This document shows positions 1 to 13,022 of a stretch of 64,000 bases of DNA, piece after piece. The notes under the pieces are model-generated. The model did not search any database and had not been told where the DNA came from. It was given only the letters and a program-made list of their open reading frames with translations. Within the stretch, counting starts at the first letter, position 1, and each line of letters starts with the position of its first letter. Both the position numbers and the translations under genes were made by a program. Origin of the DNA: Lentinula raphanica (taxonomy: Eukaryota > Basidiomycota > Agaricomycetes > Agaricales > Omphalotaceae); NCBI GenBank assembly GCA_027919835.1, contig JANVFP010000025.1, forward strand, positions 730,137 through 794,136, written 5' to 3'.

Positions 1-646
1 AATCAAACATCTACATCCTTACATGAACAGACATTATTACCTTATCTGAATTATCCCCTCGGTTTTTTCAAGGTCTCGCTGTTTTCTGCACAGCGGTAGT
101 ATCGTGTAGTACGATAGGGTCTGAATGAAACTATATCCTGATTCGATTGAACTACATAGTTAGATCGTATATCATTGAGTGGGTACAGGTATCAACACTG
201 GCCAAGCCGGATACATGGTGAATCATGCATGTTCATGGTGATGATTGAGCGATAGCGATGAAAAAATTTACACGATGATCTACAATCATTCATTCTGAAA
301 ATCAAAATCCTACAGTGGGTTAAGCGATATCTTGGGGAAATGAACGGCAGGTTGGTTGAGACTCGAGAGACGACAAACGCGACACAAACCCGCATCTGGA
401 TGGTCATCGTTTCTGCTGTTATCAGCTCTCATTGATGAGCGATGAAATATACAATTTGGCATTGAATAAGTTAGGCAATCAAACGATCGAAATGCAGATG
501 AGGTGGCGAGAGTATGGTTTACAACCGATAACAAGTCCTGCTAGCATATGCTTCGCAGAATGGCAAAATGACGTTTCTCTCTCCTTTCCTCTCCTTTGCT
601 GCAAGCCACAGGTGAAGCACAGCCCTCCGCGGCATGTGAGAATCAA
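1..646. other. Left edge, no supported gene
   Basis: Only short overlapping frames are open here on both strands, and none shows a recognisable motif or a convincing chain of splice sites. The right part is probably the 3' untranslated region of the YPD1-like gene, which is read leftward. The end of another gene beyond the window edge cannot be excluded. Confidence 0.5.
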
Positions 647-1387
647 TCACTCATTATGCTCCGTGTACCAGTTTTTCATCCACTTCTCCGCCACAGAATA
701 TTCACCCTTGACCTGTGTTATTAATTGCGTGATGAGCTTCAGAGCCTGTTCGCCGTCGAGATCGATGCCCTTCTCCTCGTCTCGCAAATGTCCATATCGC
801 TGGATCTTCTCGCACGAGCTCTGCACATGTGTTACGCCCAGTGTGGCGGAGGAACCTTTCAGGAAGTGACCGAGATCGGAAAGCTTCTCCAGATCTTTCT
901 GAATGCTAGGCGGTTTTAAGGACGAGCAAACGGAAGATCGACGGTAGATACTAACAGGGCAGCATCCATATCTTTGAAGGTTTGGGCAGCCTGAGTATAG
1001 TACTCTTCCACCATTTCTCGCGAAAAGTCATGTGTATCGTCTTCATCGAGCTCGAGTATCTGGTTGAAAATGCTCATATTGATGATTTCATCCTGGTCTG
1101 ACGACGAGGTCTAACAGTGAAGAGTGAGAATCGCTGAATGAACGATGATCGAGCAAGAAGATACATACTTCTGCCTCTGGATCGCCATTCTGCTTCTTGG
1201 TCAAGTCTGTTGTTGGAGAAGAAGGTCGATTGGCGGTGGAAGGAGATGATAAAGGTTTGTCTTCATGGGAATCGTGATCATTAGGTTTGGCACTGGAAAG
1301 CTTTGGGGAAGAAGTAACAGATTCAGTGCTGGGTTTGGCTGTATCCTGAGATGTAGTCGACTGCTTGAGTGTGTCGTCCACTGGCAT
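647..1387 (-). CDS. YPD1: Histidine-containing phosphotransfer protein, Ypd1-like
   Basis: This is the HPt intermediate of a fungal multistep phosphorelay. It carries phosphate from hybrid histidine kinases to response regulators of the Ssk1 and Skn7 type in osmotic and oxidative stress signalling. Three exons join in frame: 1169-1387, 956-1110 and 647-905, with introns 1111-1168 (gtatgt...gttag) and 906-955. They give 210 residues. The first 75 or so residues are a Ser/Thr/Pro-rich tail absent from yeast Ypd1. The HPt helices follow: MSIFNQILELDEDDTHDFS, then the phosphorylation site in LGHFLKGSSATLGV, whose His is intact and which has the family's HxxKGxS spacing. The protein ends KNWYTEHNE. 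The start is the first ATG of the long first exon; a shorter start near the HPt domain would lose only the low-complexity tail. The family assignment is firm; the role is inferred from it. Confidence 0.93.
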
Positions 1388-3032
1388 TCTAATCGTAAGA
1401 GGAGGAATTAGATTGTCAGATTAGAATGTCAAATGACAGATTCGCTGACGGGGGCGGAATGTGAGTTTAGGTAGCCGGCTGTTGCCGTTCTTCGCGTGTC
1501 TTATCAAATCCTGACGTCACTCCAGGTAGTAGGCCGTTTTACTAGGTTTTACTACTTCAGGCACTTATACAATTTTTATCCAAGTTCAATCGGTGTATGT
1601 ACACTGTACAGGAAGGATCTTACCTGGCGGTACATCAATTCTGGCACACCGGTCACATACCTGTGGTGGAGCAGGAGACCTTGCCCAGAATGTACAACAT
1701 TTACATGAACACCGATTGAAATTTGGGCAGGTGTTCAAGAACGGGAACGTCCAAATACTTCAAGAACATGACGGAAAGATGCGGATTTTGAGAGTGATGA
1801 ATGTACCTCATGAAAAAACGGAGCATTGACAGTCTCGAGCAATCTTCATCCCAGCAAAAAGTTCCGTCGAAGTTGACCTCGGCCGATTGTCCAATGCGAT
1901 GCCCAACCTTGTGGGACATTTGGTAGGTAGTAAGTACTACCTTGAATTAGGGTCGCTATGTAGAGCCCGTATCGATCATTAACATCCGATATTCAAGTGT
2001 GAAAGCAGCTGAATGCAGGCAATTCCATACTGCAAAACATCGCTTCAGCTTCATGTACAAACATGGAGGATTCACATAAAAAATCAATGCTCTTACCCAC
2101 ATAAGTTTCCCCAAGCAACGGTCCAGAAACGTTCTGCTCCACCTATTAGTAGCAAAACAACATGCCGCATTGATTTTCTTGAACCTAGGCCTTGCTGAAC
2201 AGTTTTTTTTGGAATCCCGAATCCCGTTGAATCATGATCGTTGTCCACACCATCGATAAAAGTGTGGGCTAAATGCGATAATCAATTGGTTGTTCTGTGG
2301 AGCGTCTCGTTTCCGGAAGAACTTGGTAGTTCAATCATCGTGTAAGGTCATCTCCGTCGAGCGGTCGAGGTGCCACAAGCCATAGGCCAAGCGTAGGGTT
2401 ATTAGTCTAATGGTTGTGCGGAGATTAAGTATCCAACACATATCCAAAAATGTGTCCCCAAACCACCTACAAGAAATAATGAAGGGATGAATGTCATGTT
2501 TAAGCACGCTCGGCGTTCAATCTTCACAAGGTTATAGCACTTTCTCCGAGATTGAGCAAAGTTTCCGTCGATCCTCGCACGATGAATCGACCACGACAAG
2601 AAAACCGAGAGAACTCACGATCTGAACGGTAAGACGGGCTGCAAGCGCATGCGGTTCCCAACTCAGCACTCTTATAGCTTGTGTGATATCTTCTTGACAG
2701 CAACGTATGCACCGTACTCCGGGTCTGCTTGACAAGTTACAACCCTTCTGCGGTACCCTTGCTTGTACCAGCCTGAATGTCAAGGAATAGGAATGAAGGG
2801 AACAAGGGAATAATCGATTCAGATCTCCTAGACATATTAAAAGCAGTAAGTATTCCAAACGAAAGCAACAGAGGAGACCGATCGTTTCATGCTTCAAGAA
2901 TTGTATCGAGTACCAAGAGGAAAGCGATGAAGGTTATTCAAATAGATAGTTTTCAATGAGTACGCAACATGCTCAATATACAGACACAACCCTTTTTTTC
3001 CATGCTTCACTCTCTCGGCTTCAAACTCGATT
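1388..3032. other. Intergenic, no supported gene
   Basis: About 1.6 kb lies between the start of the YPD1-like gene and the stop of the OGDH gene. Several frames of 60-120 codons are open on both strands, but none carries a known motif or extends across splice sites. The left part must hold the YPD1 promoter and the right part the OGDH 3' region. No tRNA fold was seen. Confidence 0.5.
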
Positions 3033-6000
3033 CTACGAGGAGAGGTCAAAAGCGGCGTCCAAGAACATCTCAATCTCTTTCTTGTGTTGAGCCTATAAAC
3101 AGAGCAACAACGTATGCACACCATCAGCATCGGTCAAACCAACATACGAAAGTGAACACAGACCTTCGACCCAGTAGCAACGGAACTGGTAGGATCTCTT
3201 CCAGCGTATCTTGGGTACTTGCCTTTGTGGTGCTCCGTCTGTTGTGCAGCGGTGTAGATACGAGGACCGACATAGCTCCACGCGCCGTTGTTCAGAGGTT
3301 CTTCCTGGCACCAAAGCAGTCCGGCGTTAGGGTATTTGTCCAAGTGAGGAGTGATCTACGAAAGAAAGATTCAGCATAAAGGGCAAAAATTTGGTCCAAA
3401 GGGCATACCATATCATAGGGGAAGGGTGAAATCTGTTCAATCCTGCTTATCGCAATGTCCTTGATACCTCTTTCCTCTCTAGCAGCGAGAAGAGTGTGAT
3501 ATACTTGGCCTATGAATGATGTTGATTAGTATTGGAACTATCTTGTTTTTGCAAGATTTGTTTCACTCACCACTGCACAAGACATGTCGTTTGATCTCCT
3601 CGGGTGCAACAAGTCCCTCAGTGTGCGGTTCAGGCAGATACCTCTGGAAATGTGTTTCCCCGACCATCTCAGAAAGATCAGAACGTGCTTTCGGGTGACG
3701 GAGAAGATTTTTTGAGAAGAAGACGATCAAAGGTTTACGGAAGTCACGATGGATTTGACGACGGAGGACGTGGAACTAGGAAAGTATATCAGTCAAAGAA
3801 AGTAAAAAATCACAGATATACACACGTAGTTAGCCGGAGTGGTAGGGTAGACGACTTGCATATTACAGTCTTGATGTTGCCTCTCAATCTTTTCCTGGCT
3901 AGGGAACACATTGGGATGATCATCACAAAGCTGCAAGAACCTCTCGAGCCTAGCACTTGAATGCTCAGGACCCTGACCGTCATAACCATGCGGCAAACTC
4001 ATAACAAGCCCGGACCTCTGCAACCACTTCCTCTCACCACTGGCAATGAACTGATCGATGATACATTGCGCGTTGTTGGCGAAATCACCGAATTGAGCTT
4101 CCCACATCGTCAGGCAATCCGGTGAGACGAGGGAGTATCCAAGTTCGAATCCGAGCGTGCCATATTCGGACAAGGAGGAATTGCAGATCACGAAACGAGC
4201 TTGGGACGAGCCAAGATCATTGAGAGGGACATATTGTTTTTCGTTCTCTTGATCGTGGAGAACAGCGTGACGCTGAGAGAAGGTACCACGCTCGACATCC
4301 TGTCCTGAAACGCGAACGTGGATGTTCTCCAGAGCAAGAGAACCAAAGGCAAGTGCCTCAGCAGTGGACCAGTCAATGTTCGTGCCTTCATCGATAGTTT
4401 TTCCACGAGTCTGAAGAATACGGTTAAGGTTTCGATGAACATTGAATCCATTGGGATAGCTAGATATAGCGCGGCCAACACGTTGGAGAGTCGCTTCGTC
4501 GGAACCGGTGGCACGAGTGGGAAGAGTCTGGTCTGCAAGCTGCTTGGGCGAAGGGAATCCTTGCCATGAAGCAGAAAGCCATTCCTTCGACGTGGGTACG
4601 TAGTCTTTTGCACCAGCAGCAGCCTTCTCAAGCATGCCCCATACCCACTTCTTGTGCTCCTCGATGTCCTTCTCGGTGAAAGTTCCTCTTCCGACGAGGA
4701 ATTTGGAGTATTGAGTCAAGGCAGTGGGTTGTTTCTCGATAGCTTGGTACATTCTAGGTTGAGTGAACATTGGTTGATCGGTTTCATTGTGTCCATAGCG
4801 CCTATAGCAGACAATGTCGATGACAACGTCCTTCTTGTATTTGGCCCTATAGTCCGCAGCTAGCTGGCACACAAATGTGACAGCCTCCACATTGTCACCA
4901 TTCACATGGAAGATGGGAGCATCGATGGATTTGGCAATGTCCGAAGGATAAGGTGTGGATCGGGCAAATCGAGGATCAGTGGTAAAACCGACCTGATTGT
5001 TGACGATGAGATGAATGGTACCCCCAGTGCCATAGTTAGGAAGATTGTGCATGCCCATTGTCTCGTAGACTATTCCTTGACCGGCGAAGGCAGCATCACC
5101 ATGAAGCAAAACGCCCATGGCCGTGTTATGTGACTTTTCATCCTTCTCAAAGTGCTGGATAGCACGAGTCTTTCCGAGTACGACAGGATCTTCGGCCTCG
5201 AGATGGGAAGGGTTTGCGACAAGAGAAAGCGCGACCTTCTTTCCGGAAGGTGTGGGACGAACATAGTTGGCACCCAGATGATACTTGACGTCGCCAGCCG
5301 GTTCATCACCTTCTGCTCCGCTGAATTCATTTAAAATGGCTTCAATGGGTTTTCGGATGACGTTCGCTAAAACGTTGAGCCGACCTCGGTGAGGCATACC
5401 CATAGTAATGTTCGAAACACCATGTTCGACGGAACGGTCGATGAGGGCTTTCATGCCGGGTATGAGAGCTTCACATCCCTCCAAACCGAAACGCTTTTCG
5501 TTGGGATATTTCGAGGCGATGAACTTTTCGAAAGATTCAGACCAGATGAGTCGGTCAAGAATCATGCGTTTCTCGTCCACTGTGTAATTCCAGGGTTTCG
5601 GAATCTCAACACGTTCACGAATCCAGTCACATTGATCCTTGTCGGGGATGTGGATGTACTGAATACCGACAGCGCCGCCTGTGGCATTGTTAAGGAAAGG
5701 CCGAGACAACAAATTTCCAATACTCACAATAGATTCGTTTACATAGCTTGATGATCTCCCCCAACTTCATCGTCCTTCTGTCCTCCGTCGCAAAATGAGG
5801 GAGGATACCGGGACCAAGTGTGATTTCCTTGTCCAAGTCACGCTCAGAGAAACCATAGCGACTGAGCTCAAGTTCTGGGGGTTGAATGTTTGCAAGATCG
5901 GCGTCAAGGATACCAAGAGGGTCGAGTTCAGCAACATGATGTCCACGGACTTGGTATGCACGAACAAGAAGTTGAACCTGCGGAAAAAAACGGATGGAGT

Positions 6001-6405
6001 TGAGGTTATTATACTATTTGCATTGACGATACCACGCACCTTCAGGTGATCGTCAAGTTCAGCACCACTAGCACCGGCGTGTAGAGCCGGAGCACCATCA
6101 GTGGGAGGTGCAACGAGGCTAGGTGGAGGTTGAAAAGCTACAGAGCTGGGCAGACCCTTGTCGAGACCTCGAAAGTACGCGTCCCAAGAGGCATGGACCG
6201 ATGATGGGTCCTGTCGCCAGTGCCTGTACATTTCCTCTGCATAGTATGTGTTGGTGCCATTGGCGAAAATGTCATTGGGAGACGGTGGATTTGCAGCAGC
6301 AGTTGCCAGATCACGTCGACAAGCGACGGATTGTTGCGCCCTGGCCGCGAGGACAATCACCCTCGACTGTGGAGGAAGACGTCGCAGAGCTTGCTTTGAC
6401 AACAT
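3033..6405 (-). CDS. KGD1: 2-oxoglutarate dehydrogenase E1 component, mitochondrial
   Basis: This is the thiamine-diphosphate E1 subunit that decarboxylates 2-oxoglutarate in the tricarboxylic acid cycle and passes the succinyl group to E2. The N-terminus ([15 protein letters not shown]) is rich in Arg, Ser and Ala and lacks acid residues, as expected of a mitochondrial presequence. It is followed by the E1 motif [19 protein letters not shown]. The central 3.8-5.7 kb exon holds [12 protein letters not shown] and the cofactor-binding run GDAAFAGQG...[10 protein letters not shown]. The C-terminal transketolase-like half has [20 protein letters not shown] and QHAVLHDQ-type motifs, and the protein ends [17 protein letters not shown]. 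Introns interrupt it near 5.98-6.04, 5.68-5.73, 3.78-3.83, 3.51-3.57, 3.36-3.41 and 3.10-3.16 kb. Length (roughly 1,000 residues) matches the family. The CoA-transferase upstream on the same strand could use its product. Confidence 0.96.
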
Positions 6406-6723
6406 TGGGGAGAAGAGAGAAGAAATTGAAGACGTAGACTGAGCTACGGTATGACGGTGGTGAGTGTGATTAAATAAAAGCTATGACAAAGCCGATTATT
6501 CCCGAACGTCAGCAATTTCGCTCATGCCACATGGCTCAACTTTCATCCATACTCAAAGCTCTCTTCAAGTTTCTTGCTGGTCTATGCGGCGTCAAGTAGT
6601 TATACTCCAGGTACTGTAGACTATTGGTAGCAGGCCTGAACAAATTCTGCCGCTCTCATTTATCGAATTTGACGTTCCCAGAGTCCGCTCCCAATCGCGA
6701 TCCTAGCCCTGTTGGTTGAACCC

Positions 6724-8737
6724 TCAAATAACGCCCTTTGCGCGTAGCTCTTCTACCTGCGTAGCTGAGTAACCAAGTTCTGCTAAAACCTGTAGGCTAT
6801 AAGCATTATGCCACGCATCACAAACCACGAATGTTCACCGACCTCGTCACTATGTTCGCCCAACCACGGCGGATGCCTCCTCACAGGCATCTTTTTTCCG
6901 TTGTAAGACACCGCCGGTGCAACGAGCTTGATAGGACCTGCGCGAGGATGCTGGAGAAATATAGTTGGCAAATGACCAACACAGGGAAGTAATATACAAA
7001 AAGCTCACATCTACTTCGACCGTCACCTTCCTTGAAACGGCTTGTTCATGCTCGAAAGTCTCCTTGATGTTATTGATAGGCCCGTGAGGAACGCCTTTAC
7101 CTGCTTTAGTTGCTGCTTTGAACCTACTGAGCCAATACGCTTTGGTCTCCCTGGAAGCAAAACAAGAACGACCGAGGTGGAGACGGCATGCCGGGGTGCA
7201 ACATTTAGATCCACGAGGAAAGAATTCTATGAGTAGCTGATTGCCTACTTTCTGAGTTCATCTTCCAGAATCTTTATCAGCTCGTCGCGATTTGCCACTC
7301 GAAGAGCATTTGTAGAGAAACGTGCATCCGAAGGCAAATCAGGTAGAGGAAGGACCAGGGTACAAAGGGTGTTGAACTGTAAAAGAGTGAGATGAAGTCG
7401 ACGTCAGTCTTGGAACTCGCCACTCGCTTGGTTATCGTTTCCTGCACCAATCATGATAAAATCATCCCCGTTTTTCCCTTCGGGTGCTTTGCATGGAAAT
7501 ACCTTGAAGTAAAAGGTGTATTCGAAGATCAGGAACCAAGACTAGTGGCTCAGCAGAAAAGCTAACCTGATACGGCACGACACTCGGATGTGCAGTACCA
7601 AATCTCTGTGCTTCCTGGCCTGCGATGAGGTAATTGGATGCGATATTGGCCAGCCCAGCAATTTGGGTCTCAAACAGATTGCAGTCAATCCAGCAACCTG
7701 TCCCCGTCTTCTCTCTTCCTATGAGCGCAGCCATTATGGCTCCATGCGTGTAGAGGCCTGTAGCTACATCCGTTGCAGCTACGCCTACCTGATCCGAGAA
7801 CGACATATGAGATATCCGCGAGAATCAGAATGAAGCATGAAACTCGAACCTTAACAGGTCTGGCAGGATGCGGTTCGCCTGTGATATGCATGAGGCCGGC
7901 TTCACCCTCAACTATCACATCATAGCCTGCATGTTGACGATAGGGTCCAGTTTGCCCATACCCTAGAAATGCCTCCAATCATTTATTGCAGTGCTCGCAC
8001 AGATAAGGCGGTCTGTACACAACATACCTGTTATACTAGCGTAAATCAATCTTGGGTTTAGTTTATGGCACTGCTCCCATCCAAGACCTAGCTTTGCTAG
8101 TTTACCAGGAATATAGTTCTCCACTAGAACATCCGCCTGTTCGATCAATTTGTGAACAATCTCCAGACCTGCAGGGTCTTTGAAGTTGACAGTCACTGAG
8201 CGTTTGTTCCTGTTTGCTGATAAGAAATACGCTGATTCAGGAGGTAGAGAATGAGCGTGTTTGGGTAAGGCTTCGGACGATGACGATTGGGGTAGCAGAG
8301 GCGCGGAGGGGGGATTCCATGATCCTATGAATTTGAAAGGAGTACTCCGAACATCAGGAAATCACTGGAACAAGATGACGGTAGAGCTCACGAGTATCAT
8401 CTCCCTTTCCTACATGTTCAATCTTAATAACGTCCGCACCCAAATCAGCAAGCAACATTGTTGCAGTGGGCCCCGCCAGAACGCGTGTAAGATCGACAAT
8501 CTTTATTCCTGCTAACGGGGGAGGGATACCAATGGAATCTTGGGAGCCCCTGTACGAAGCCTGGCTTGCATTGAATCTAAGGATGCTAGCATTGCCATTG
8601 ACGAAACTCATCCGAGGGACTGGTCTGGCAGATGAGCAGCATCTTAGCAGAGTAACACGAGCGAAGATGGTATGGTGCATCTGAAGCTGCTGGTCCCTGG
8701 ACTGTGTAGTTCGCAACAACAACTGCGCAGGAATCAA
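6724..8737 (-). CDS. Family III CoA-transferase, SUGCT-like
   Basis: The protein belongs to the CaiB/BaiF family of CoA-transferases and most resembles eukaryotic succinyl-CoA:glutarate CoA-transferase. The signature [21 protein letters not shown] lies in exon 1. It is followed by [19 protein letters not shown], the [13 protein letters not shown] strand, [14 protein letters not shown] (the Asp of GYD is the family's acyl-carrying residue), and [14 protein letters not shown]. The C-terminus reads [29 protein letters not shown] and [16 protein letters not shown]. It is spliced with at least five introns. An N-terminal stretch rich in Arg and Ser with few acid residues suggests mitochondrial import. 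The start at 8737 is the first ATG of the open frame; an internal Met before FVNGNAS is an alternative. The family is certain; glutarate as substrate is inferred from resemblance. Other members use formate, mesaconate or carnitine. Confidence 0.88.
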
Positions 8738-8836
8738 CTTTGAAGCATTGGTGAGACCTGGTGAGACCGAGTAAAGAACAGGCCGAAGTAAGAGAGAGAA
8801 AGATAGTTGTAATGTTTCAACTTCTTGAAACTCTAT

Positions 8837-8910
8837 GGCCGACTAGCTCAGTTGGTTAGAGCGTCGTGCTAATAACGCGAAGGTCTTGGGTTCGATCCCC
8901 ACGTTGGCCA
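8837..8910 (+). tRNA. tRNA-Ile (anticodon AAT)
   Basis: This is a complete cloverleaf of 74 nt without an intron. The acceptor strands GGCCGAC and GTTGGCC pair with one G-T wobble. The D arm is GCTCAGTTGGTTAGAGC, the anticodon loop CTAATAA reads AAT, and the T arm contains GGGTTCGATCCCC. A discriminator A follows and no CCA is encoded, as usual in eukaryotes. A run of T's a short way downstream (about 8934-8943) fits an RNA polymerase III terminator. Confidence 0.95.
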
Positions 8911-9824
8911 TAATGTAACATGGTATTGGTCTGTTTTTTTTTTGCTCATATTGCGTTTAAATTTTGTCAACCGAGGAGCAAGCATGACTACGACTGGGAC
9001 ACCAGGCATACTACTAGTATACTGTATAGTAGTTTCACACAGCAGAGAGAGATATACACATCAAGATTGCACAACACAGGGAATACGTAGCACAACAGCG
9101 TATTTGAAGAGCGCACAAGAAGTCGTCGGGAGTTAGGAAGTTTCAAGAGGTTTCTGAACTTCAGGGGATTGTGGGATCGTGAATGCACAAAGGAAGTCCG
9201 ATGATGCAGATAAGTAATCAAGAGAAAGGAGTATTAAATATTGGATTAGACGAATGACAAAGTGCAAAACTTGATTACTTATTCCAACGAAGTCCAAAGT
9301 CCAAGATGCAAACGGTATCAAAATATTATAAATTACAGTGGAGGTTGCGACAACTGTGTATGTGGACTCGACTGAGCGCGAGGGAGAGAGATGAGATATT
9401 ACACAAGAACAACAGACAAGATTGAAACAAGAGAAAACCGAGAATGCATAGACTCTCAGTCGAAGCAAACCAAGAAGGCAGATAGTAGACAAGTCAAGCA
9501 AAGATGCAACATGACAGTCAGCAAGATCAACGAAGAAACGTACAGCAGCAGCACAGCGAGCTGGAAATTTCTCCGGAATTTTGTTTCGCGTATTTTTGCG
9601 ATATGATTTTACAAGGTCGGTGGAGTTATAATGACGACCCGAGTTTTTCGATGTATTCGGGTTATTTATACAGTTGCGGTTGGATTGGAGATTCGTTTCG
9701 TGGATGGTGGAAGTCGTGTGTTCGAGATATACAGTGATTACGAGCTCTTGAGTTGAGGGTCGGTACCGATTTGTAGGTGTCAGCCGAAGATCCAGCGGTA
9801 AAGATTGTTTATGAAATCGACCAC
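8911..9824. other. Intergenic / long 3' region, no supported gene
   Basis: A 231-codon frame is open on the minus strand over most of this stretch. It overlaps the end of the F-box gene in another frame, has no domain motif and a skewed Ser/Leu/Thr composition, so I read it as chance. The stretch is probably the 3' region of the F-box gene. An imperfect palindrome lies at about 9011-9034. Confidence 0.45.
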
Positions 9825-12770
9825 TCATTCGTCCTTGCGTCCCAGCGTGAAGGCGCCCTCATACGCAGGCATGCGGGGATCCTCGTGCGCCAATCGCCAT
9901 GTGCCGACCAGATTTTTTCCGCGAATAACAGTGCCGTAGAAGAAGATTTTCCCTCCTCCATTCCCCGCAGAGCTTCCATTGGGCTAGAGCAAACAAAGGG
10001 GGTATTTGGTAAGAAGAAGCCATGCACATGAAAGCGGGAGAAATATTTCAGATTTACACTTACCCCATTGTTAACACTTCTCACTAAACCCACCATACCA
10101 TCCCACTTTCGCACACGCCCTCTCCATACCCAATCACCCCACGCTGCGGCATGACGAGGATCAGTGCTGCCGGTGATCACCACATCTCGTATACCATTGC
10201 AAGGTGGGATAGTTTCCACTGATGGGACGTAAGGAGGAAGCTCGTCTTGTTCTTGACTATTTCCAAGAAGTTCAGATCGAGCATCTACTCCCACTGGTAT
10301 TTGGGCCCTTGCAGTCTCCAACGCATTCTCCCGAGCCTTACAACCGGGACACGTATCCCGATCGTGGAACGTCCCAGGTTTGCGTTTACTCCGAGCTTCT
10401 GCCTCGCTGCCAATTCCAGAAGCGATACTTTTGTCTGCATCAGGATCATCATCCTTAATGGCAACATACTCATAAGTGTCTTCTCGATTTGTCAGACCGG
10501 AAGAAGGGACAGAAACGGTGAGACGATCGGGATTGGCTGAAAGTTTCGCGTTGGGAGGAAACCAGGCGTCTCTGATGCCTTGGTCAAAGGCGTTGTCGGG
10601 AGGTATATCATCGTTGAGGTCGGTATCATTAGCACAAGGGATAGGAGTTCCTCCAGAATAGATTGCATATTCTGAAAAACGAACGTATAAGGGTACTGCA
10701 GCGAGTCTGAGGGTATCTTCGTTAAATGGGTTTGGGCGATGTCCAGCTTCAAGAACGGGATTGTGAGAAGGGTCGGCGTTGTGAGGATGGTGTGGCGCAG
10801 GGTTTCCATTCCCGTCGTTATTTTGGTTGGGCACAGGGGGATGACCGTGAGGTTCAGGAGCGGCGGGAGGATCGTTGGCGGGGAGCATAGGGTCTTGTTG
10901 GTTCGGGCCAGGAGGCAAAAGAAGCGCATGGAGATGCGTCTCTGAAGGTATCTAAACGAAGGAAGGTGTCGGCTCGTGTAGAAGAAGTGATTGACAGGAA
11001 CAAAAAACTCACTATCATTCGTCCTGTCCAAAGACCGTTGAGTTGGCCAGGCGTGTAAACAGCTCCTTGCTGAGGGTATCCGGTAAACATAGTAGGATCT
11101 CTTTGCATGTCGCTGTCATCTTGTTCAGGTGGCACTTGTTCATTTGTCTCCTGCTCATCGACCATATCCATGTTTTGCTGCGAATCTGACGCCGCGGCGG
11201 GGCTATCTGTGTATGGAGAAGCGTCTTCATCTTCGTCGTCGTCAACATCTTCATCCTGATCATAAAGTTCTTGAACTTCGTCATTGACAACGTTCGCTTC
11301 CGTATCGGTGCCTGCAGCAAGCTCAGGAGTGACGACGCCATCCTCAGTATCAGGTTCGCCTTGCACAGCCCAAGCAGAGCGACAGAGCCTCAACCGCCAC
11401 CAGTCTGCATCCCATTGAGAACTAGTGCATTCCTTCTCATCGAGAACGTCACCAAACATCCGTTCTGCTTGGTCTAGATCTGTTACAGGGAGTTCTGAGC
11501 TATTCAGATTGACGTCAAGGATGTTTGGCAGCGTCTTTCGTATGTCATCCCAAGGATCGTGTTCGCGAGGTAAGGGTGTTCCGCCGCCCTTCAAAAACGT
11601 CGAGGAGGTGAACATGTCTCCACCGAGTAGACCAGCGTTAAGCTCTTCGAAATCTTCCTGTGTAGGTCGAGGAAGTTCACTACGGAATACCATTTGGACT
11701 CGAGCTTCGTCCACTTCACCATTGTTCTCGGCGGCAAGCCGAGCACGGACACGAGCTCGATGGTCTTCCCTATTGGGCGGCAGAAAAGGAGGGACGTTGA
11801 AAAGCATCAGCTCACGGCGGGAAAAGTAGACCAATTTGGCGGCATCGCTTGCGAGTGGCGTGGATAGAGCGGTCCAGCGATCGAAATGAGGAATGAGCCA
11901 CGTATGACGGTTCGGATGAAGATATATAGGATACGGTCCATGAGGTGTCGGGATACTGAAGGGTGTTGATGATGACGAGTAAGCTGCAGAGCGGAGAGGC
12001 AAACGGAAATGATTAGCTGGAGCAAATGCTGATGGATACCGGAAGGGAACAGTGACGAAGGGAAGTACAAGCTGGACGAGTGATTCTCTCTGGTCGGGTG
12101 TTTCTTCCATGAGACGGGCTAGGGAGTACGTTAATCAATGATAGAAAAAGTCAAGGGCAACGACGGCGAACTGACCTTTGCTCGAGAGATACCAAAAGAT
12201 CCACATAGCACAACTATTCTCTGCATTAGCAAGCGGCCATCCTTTATCGAGATTCTTGTACATCTCCGTCCGGATGTATCCTTCGACCCATTCATACACT
12301 CCAGCAAGCTGCATCTGTGCCCGGTTGCACCCGTTGTCTTCAAGACACATAATCCACAAAGCATACATCGTTTCTGAGACTCCGACCTCTTCCGCATCGA
12401 TATCGTCCAAATATGCTTCATCGCCCGGTCTTCTCCGTCTATTCCGTACGCCTTTCAACACTTCTAACCACCATCGAAGCTGCGATGCCCATTCTCCTAC
12501 TCTAGGCTCGAAGCCGCGTCGGCGGATAGCGTTCGAAGAGAATTTGTGCTTGAAAACCCGCGCGTATAGATGTCTTGCCTCGCTGAGCTTGTAAGAAATG
12601 GTCTTGGAAAGCAGCAAGAGCGTCGTGAGAGGGACTGGAGGGCCTAGCACTCTTGGACAAACGTAGTAGAATGCTATATGCTCGAGAACTTCGACAGGAA
12701 GAGAAGAGAGCGACGTCGGCATTGTTGACGTGATAGAGAAGGAGGTAATTCTTGCATTGAGTGTGAGCAT
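9825..12770 (-). CDS. Large F-box-type protein
   Basis: The N-terminus carries an F-box-like segment, SSLPVEVLEHIAFYYVC, suggesting a substrate adaptor of an SCF ubiquitin ligase. Four exons join in frame through introns near 12.12-12.17, 10.95-11.02 and 9.98-10.06 kb. The middle has an acidic tract (QDEDVDDDEDEDASPYTD). The next exon begins with a Pro/Asn/His-rich linker (PPAAPEPHGHPPVPNQNN). The C-terminal part looks folded, with RHAAAWGDWVWRGRVRKWDG, GKIFFYGTVIRGKNLVGTWR and the end EGAFTLGRKDE. The frame is open further upstream to 12980, but a start near 12770 or at 12722 (MPTSLSSLPVEVL) is more natural because the F-box then sits at the N-terminus. The target protein is unknown. Confidence 0.8.
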
Positions 12771-13014
12771 TGTTGTTGGCAAAGGAATTGTGGGGGGTAT
12801 CCGGTAGAAAAGAGCACGTTTGTGAAGATAGCCAGGAGGAGAAGATGAAAATGGGGGGAAAGAAACTTGTCCAGCCTCACGGAGGAAGGACAAGCTATCT
12901 AAGTACAAAGTTACATACCCAAATTCACCGTGCGTATGATAGTGCAACACGCAAGTCGCCGCTACTCTTTTGGAACGCAATGCAAAAAATCGTCATTACA
13001 TAAGCAATACATTG

Positions 13015-13022
13015 ACACGGAC
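13015..13022. repeat. Left target-site duplication, ACACGGAC
   Basis: The eight bases ACACGGAC directly precede the left terminal repeat of the transposable element and occur again directly after the right one at 13768-13775. An 8-bp duplication is the hallmark of hAT-type insertion. Confidence 0.9.

Noticed and set aside
1496..1829. Plus-strand ORFs upstream of YPD1 as a small gene
   Set aside because: Two short overlapping frames without motif or splice support.
9011..9034. Imperfect palindrome ACTACTAGTATACTGTATAG as an element end
   Set aside because: Low complexity TA-rich, no partner repeat and no target duplication.
9133..9828. 231-codon minus-strand ORF as a gene
   Set aside because: It overlaps the true C-terminus of the F-box gene in another frame, has no motif, and has a skewed composition.
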